In this document: piece by piece, positions 6,624 through 9,089 of the stretch | How the letters are laid out: every line of letters starts with the position of its first letter | Numbering within the stretch: position 1 is the first letter of the stretch | Assembly: GCA_938045315.1 (NCBI GenBank) | Contig: CALINM010000034.1 | Span: forward strand, 1-9,089 | Length of the DNA stretch: 9,089 nucleotides | Direction of reading: 5' to 3' | Source of the DNA: an uncultured bacterium | GTDB lineage: Bacteria > CALINM01 | Position numbers and translations under genes: made by a program | The notes under the pieces: model-generated | Database searches by the model: none | Told to the model about the DNA's origin: nothing | The model's input: the letters and a program-made list of their open reading frames with translations, nothing else

Positions 6624-7383
6624 TGTTCATATGCCCTATAGGGAAAGGAAAAAATATTTTCAGAGATTTATCGAACTAAAGATAACACCAGAGATATATT
6701 TTACAGCCCAAGATTTAGATAACTTGAATGCAAAAGAATTAGAGAATATGAGTAAATTACTTTTAGAAAACAATCTACTCCCTTCAATTCATGCACCTTT
6801 TCTTGATATAAATCTTTCAGCAAATGATTCTGCAATAGTAGAAGTTACACAAAAAAGGTTAATGAAAACATTGGAATTAGCAGAAATTTTAAATGCTTCT
6901 GGAATCGTAATACATCCTGGATTTGATCCCTTTAGGTTCAGGGCCATGGAAGAATCCTGGTTTTCTTCGACGAAGAAAAATTTAGAACCCATACTAGATA
7001 AAGCTGAAAAAACAAAAATCCCCCTTGCTATTGAAAATATTTTTGATGAACATTATGAACATTTAAAGAAGATAATCATCTACTTTTCGTCTCCATACCT
7101 GGGACATTGTTTTGATACAGGCCATTTCAATATCTTTTCAAAAGTAAACTTAGAAGAGTGGCTAAATAATATGAATAGATACATTTTTTCCCTTCACATA
7201 CATGATAACTTAGGTTTTATAGATCAACATTTACCTGTTGGTGAGGGTTCTTTCCCCTTTGCATTTTTTTTCCGCAAAATTAATAACAATCTAAAATGGC
7301 AAACTTTAGAAATGCATAACGAAAAAAGCGTTATGAAATGTATTCAAAATATAAGATATTTTACAAATAAACATCATGATTAA
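6610..7383 (+). CDS. Xylose isomerase-like TIM-barrel protein (AP endonuclease 2 / sugar phosphate isomerase family)
   Basis: This is a 257-residue single-domain (beta/alpha)8 barrel of the COG1082 type, which includes sugar isomerases, epimerases and endonuclease IV relatives. Metal-ligand motifs appear in the family order: IHAPF (H61), IHPGF (H102), IENIFD (E142), CFDTGHF (D169, H172), LHIHDN (H196, H198), DQHLPVGEG (D205, H207) and LEMHNE (E234). By position these correspond to all nine zinc ligands of E. coli endonuclease IV, so a metal-dependent catalyst is likely. It is shorter than endonuclease IV (about 280 residues), and I see no clear equivalent of that enzyme's DNA-contact loops, so a repair role is not shown. 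PEIYF (27-31), a feature of one subgroup of uncharacterised relatives, is present. It overlaps the channel gene by 14 bases and the radical SAM gene by 8, so it is translationally coupled to both. The substrate is unknown. Confidence 0.85.
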   Translation: MVNFNVHMPYRERKKYFQRFIELKITPEIYFTAQDLDNLNAKELENMSKLLLENNLLPSIHAPFLDINLSANDSAIVEVTQKRLMKTLELAEILNASGIVIHPGFDPFRFRAMEESWFSSTKKNLEPILDKAEKTKIPLAIENIFDEHYEHLKKIIIYFSSPYLGHCFDTGHFNIFSKVNLEEWLNNMNRYIFSLHIHDNLGFIDQHLPVGEGSFPFAFFFRKINNNLKWQTLEMHNEKSVMKCIQNIRYFTNKHHD

Positions 7384-9089
7384 TTATTATCAAAAATGGG
7401 AAGATAAGGTACTTAGAAACTGCCAGAAACCAGGCAGGTATATTGGAGGAGAAATTTTAAGTACAAAAAAAGATTGGAAAAAAGTCAAACTTAAATGGGC
7501 ACTCTTTTTCCCTGATATCTACGATTTAGGTATATCAAACTTAGGCATAATTACATTATACAGAATCCTTAACAATCATCCGAATATTCTTGCTGAAAGA
7601 TTTTACATGCCCGCATCAGATGTTATACCTATTTTAGAAAAAGAATCAATTTGCCCCCTTTCTTTAGAAAATAAAATGCCTATTAAAAATTTTGATATTC
7701 TTGGTATAACTTTACCCTATGAATTAACTGTTACAAACATCCTCAAATTTCTCCAGCTATCTGGACTTGAATTAACTCGTAGACAAAATAATTTACCCCT
7801 AATAATTGGTGGTGGAGCATTAGCATATAATCCCCTTCCCCTCGCACCTTACTTTGATGCCTTTGTTATTGGAGATGGAGAAGAAGTATTAATTCCTATC
7901 AGCGAAATTGTTATGAAATATATGAACAAAAAAGATAAAATACTCGAAGAATTATCAAAAATCGAAGGTATATTTGTACCTAAGATCCACAAAGCTGAGA
8001 ACAGAAGAATTAATAGAATTTTTGTTAAAGATTTAAACAAATTTGAGCCACCTTTACCAATTTTACCAATTGTAGAAGCAACTTTTGAAAGATTATCAGT
8101 TGAAGTCGCAAGGGGGTGTACAAGAGGCTGTAGATTCTGCCTTTCTGGAATGACAACAAGACCCTGTAGGGAAAGGGATGTAGAAAAAATCTTGAATTTT
8201 ATAGATTTAGCAGTAAAAAAAACTGGCTTTGACGAATTGTCACCCTCATCACTAAGTATAACTGATTTTTCGTGCTTTAATACTCTCTTTAAGGAGCTAT
8301 ATAAATATAGTAAAACACATAATATTGCGCTTTCTCTACCATCATTAAGAGTAGGCAGTATAAGAGAAGATTTGGCAGAAAAAATAGCAGACTTTAGAAA
8401 AACAGGTTTTACTGTTGCTCCTGAAACATCACCATCATTACAAAGGGCATTAAACAAAAATATAGATTTTAATACACTTGCAAATGATATAGAAACTGCC
8501 TTTTCCATGGGATGGAGAAATATAAAACTTTACTTTATGATTGGACTTCCTGGGGAAACAGAAAAAGATTTTTCAGAAATAAATGATTTTATAAACCATA
8601 TTTTAAAAAGCGCTAAACACTTAAGACCCCATTTAACCCTTTCTTTTTCAAATTTCATTCCAAAACCACACACACCCCTACAATGGGCAAAAATGTCAAC
8701 TTTAGAGGAGTTAATTAAAAAACAAAAATTTCTTAAGGATTTGTTTTTTCCCAATAAATCAGTTTATTTGAAGTTACATAACCCATACATGAGCTTAATT
8801 GAATGTATTATTGCCAGAGGAGATGAAGAAATATCAAGATTACTCGAAGAAGCAGTTTATCTTGGTTGTATTTTTGATGCATGGGACGATAAGTTCAACT
8901 TCAAAAACTGGATTAAAGCTTCCGAAATATCTGGTATACAATTTGATAAATACACCAAAGAGTTTGACTTAGATGATAAACTTCCATGGGATTTCATAAA
9001 TACAGGTATTAACAAAGAATTTTTGAAGAGAGAATTTATAAATTATAAACAAAATATACCAACTTATGACTGTAGAACCAATAACTGCA
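7376..9089 (+). CDS. TIGR03960-type B12-binding radical SAM protein, N-terminal 571 residues (cut by right edge)
   Basis: The open frame runs from the ATG at 7376 to the window edge without a stop. The N-terminal region (about 38-190) resembles a cobalamin-binding domain: LFFPDIYDLGISNLG, then LPLIIGGGALAYNPLPLAPY and FVIGDGEEVL. The radical SAM cluster motif CTRGCRFC gives C248, C252 and C255. It is followed by ELSPSSLSITD, SLPSLRVGS, FTVAPETSPS and KLYFMIGLPGET, which match the order of conserved blocks in TIGR03960. The last residues, DCRTNNC (C566, C571), start the C-terminal cysteine motif found in this family. The complete protein is probably about 600-650 residues or longer, as some homologues are fused to a DUF2344 domain. 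No clear Shine-Dalgarno is seen; the 8-base overlap with the TIM-barrel gene suggests translational coupling. The function is unknown; relatives often sit near a DUF2344 gene and RNase E/G. Confidence 0.9.
   Translation, partial: MINYYQKWEDKVLRNCQKPGRYIGGEILSTKKDWKKVKLKWALFFPDIYDLGISNLGIITLYRILNNHPNILAERFYMPASDVIPILEKESICPLSLENKMPIKNFDILGITLPYELTVTNILKFLQLSGLELTRRQNNLPLIIGGGALAYNPLPLAPYFDAFVIGDGEEVLIPISEIVMKYMNKKDKILEELSKIEGIFVPKIHKAENRRINRIFVKDLNKFEPPLPILPIVEATFERLSVEVARGCTRGCRFCLSGMTTRPCRERDVEKILNFIDLAVKKTGFDELSPSSLSITDFSCFNTLFKELYKYSKTHNIALSLPSLRVGSIREDLAEKIADFRKTGFTVAPETSPSLQRALNKNIDFNTLANDIETAFSMGWRNIKLYFMIGLPGETEKDFSEINDFINHILKSAKHLRPHLTLSFSNFIPKPHTPLQWAKMSTLEELIKKQKFLKDLFFPNKSVYLKLHNPYMSLIECIIARGDEEISRLLEEAVYLGCIFDAWDDKFNFKNWIKASEISGIQFDKYTKEFDLDDKLPWDFINTGINKEFLKREFINYKQNIPTYDCRTNNC

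Noticed and set aside
6610-7383. Naming the TIM-barrel gene nfo (endonuclease IV)
   Set aside because: The metal ligands match, but the length and surrounding sequence are closer to the broad COG1082 group, and no DNA-binding loops can be recognised.
7849-8508. A 219-codon open frame on the minus strand opposite the TIGR03960 gene
   Set aside because: It lies fully within the opposite strand of a gene with clear family motifs, its product resembles no known protein, and it has no ribosome binding site that I can see. It is a by-product of the coding frame opposite.
1-9089. Mobile element, phage, CRISPR or tRNA
   Set aside because: No transposase, integrase, regularly spaced repeats, target-site duplications or tRNA-like cloverleaf were seen on either strand.

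Overview
The window looks like a single, gene-dense stretch of an AT-rich (roughly one third G+C by eye) bacterial chromosome. Nothing in it resembles an insertion sequence, phage, CRISPR array, tRNA or rRNA. The protein families (a Pif1 helicase with a C-terminal WYL-like domain, a long-form formate-tetrahydrofolate ligase, two radical SAM proteins with cobalamin-type N-terminal domains, a two-helix RCK potassium channel) suggest an anaerobic, possibly thermophilic Gram-negative bacterium, for example of the Deferribacterota or former deltaproteobacterial type. This is an impression from family resemblance, and the sequence does not settle it.

Layout. The left part is on the minus strand. 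Reading in the direction of transcription: an uncharacterised radical SAM protein (5520 to 4216), a 160-base spacer, fhs (4055 to 2256) ended by a perfect 38-base palindromic terminator, then a two-gene unit of a Pif1-WYL helicase (2163 to 565) and rmuC (from 563, cut by the left edge). The helicase seems to have its own extended -10 promoter placed so that the mRNA would start at the ATG. The right part is on the plus strand and diverges from the radical SAM gene across a 74-base spacer: an RCK potassium channel (5595-6623), an endonuclease IV-like TIM-barrel protein (6610-7383) and a TIGR03960-type B12-binding radical SAM protein (7376 to beyond the right edge). The plus-strand genes overlap by 14 and 8 bases, so they are almost certainly one operon with coupled translation.

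Functions. The helicase and RmuC both belong to DNA recombination and repair and are separated by a single base, which suggests a joint role on single-stranded or branched DNA. Fhs charges tetrahydrofolate with formate for one-carbon metabolism. The plus-strand operon combines ion transport with two enzymes of unknown substrate, and the sequence alone does not explain why they are together.

No gene in this window is clearly a new system. The most useful leads are the Pif1-WYL/RmuC pair, the near-leaderless starts of two genes, the paired motif upstream of fhs, the altered potassium-channel filter, the complete set of metal ligands in the TIM-barrel protein, and the orphan radical SAM protein.
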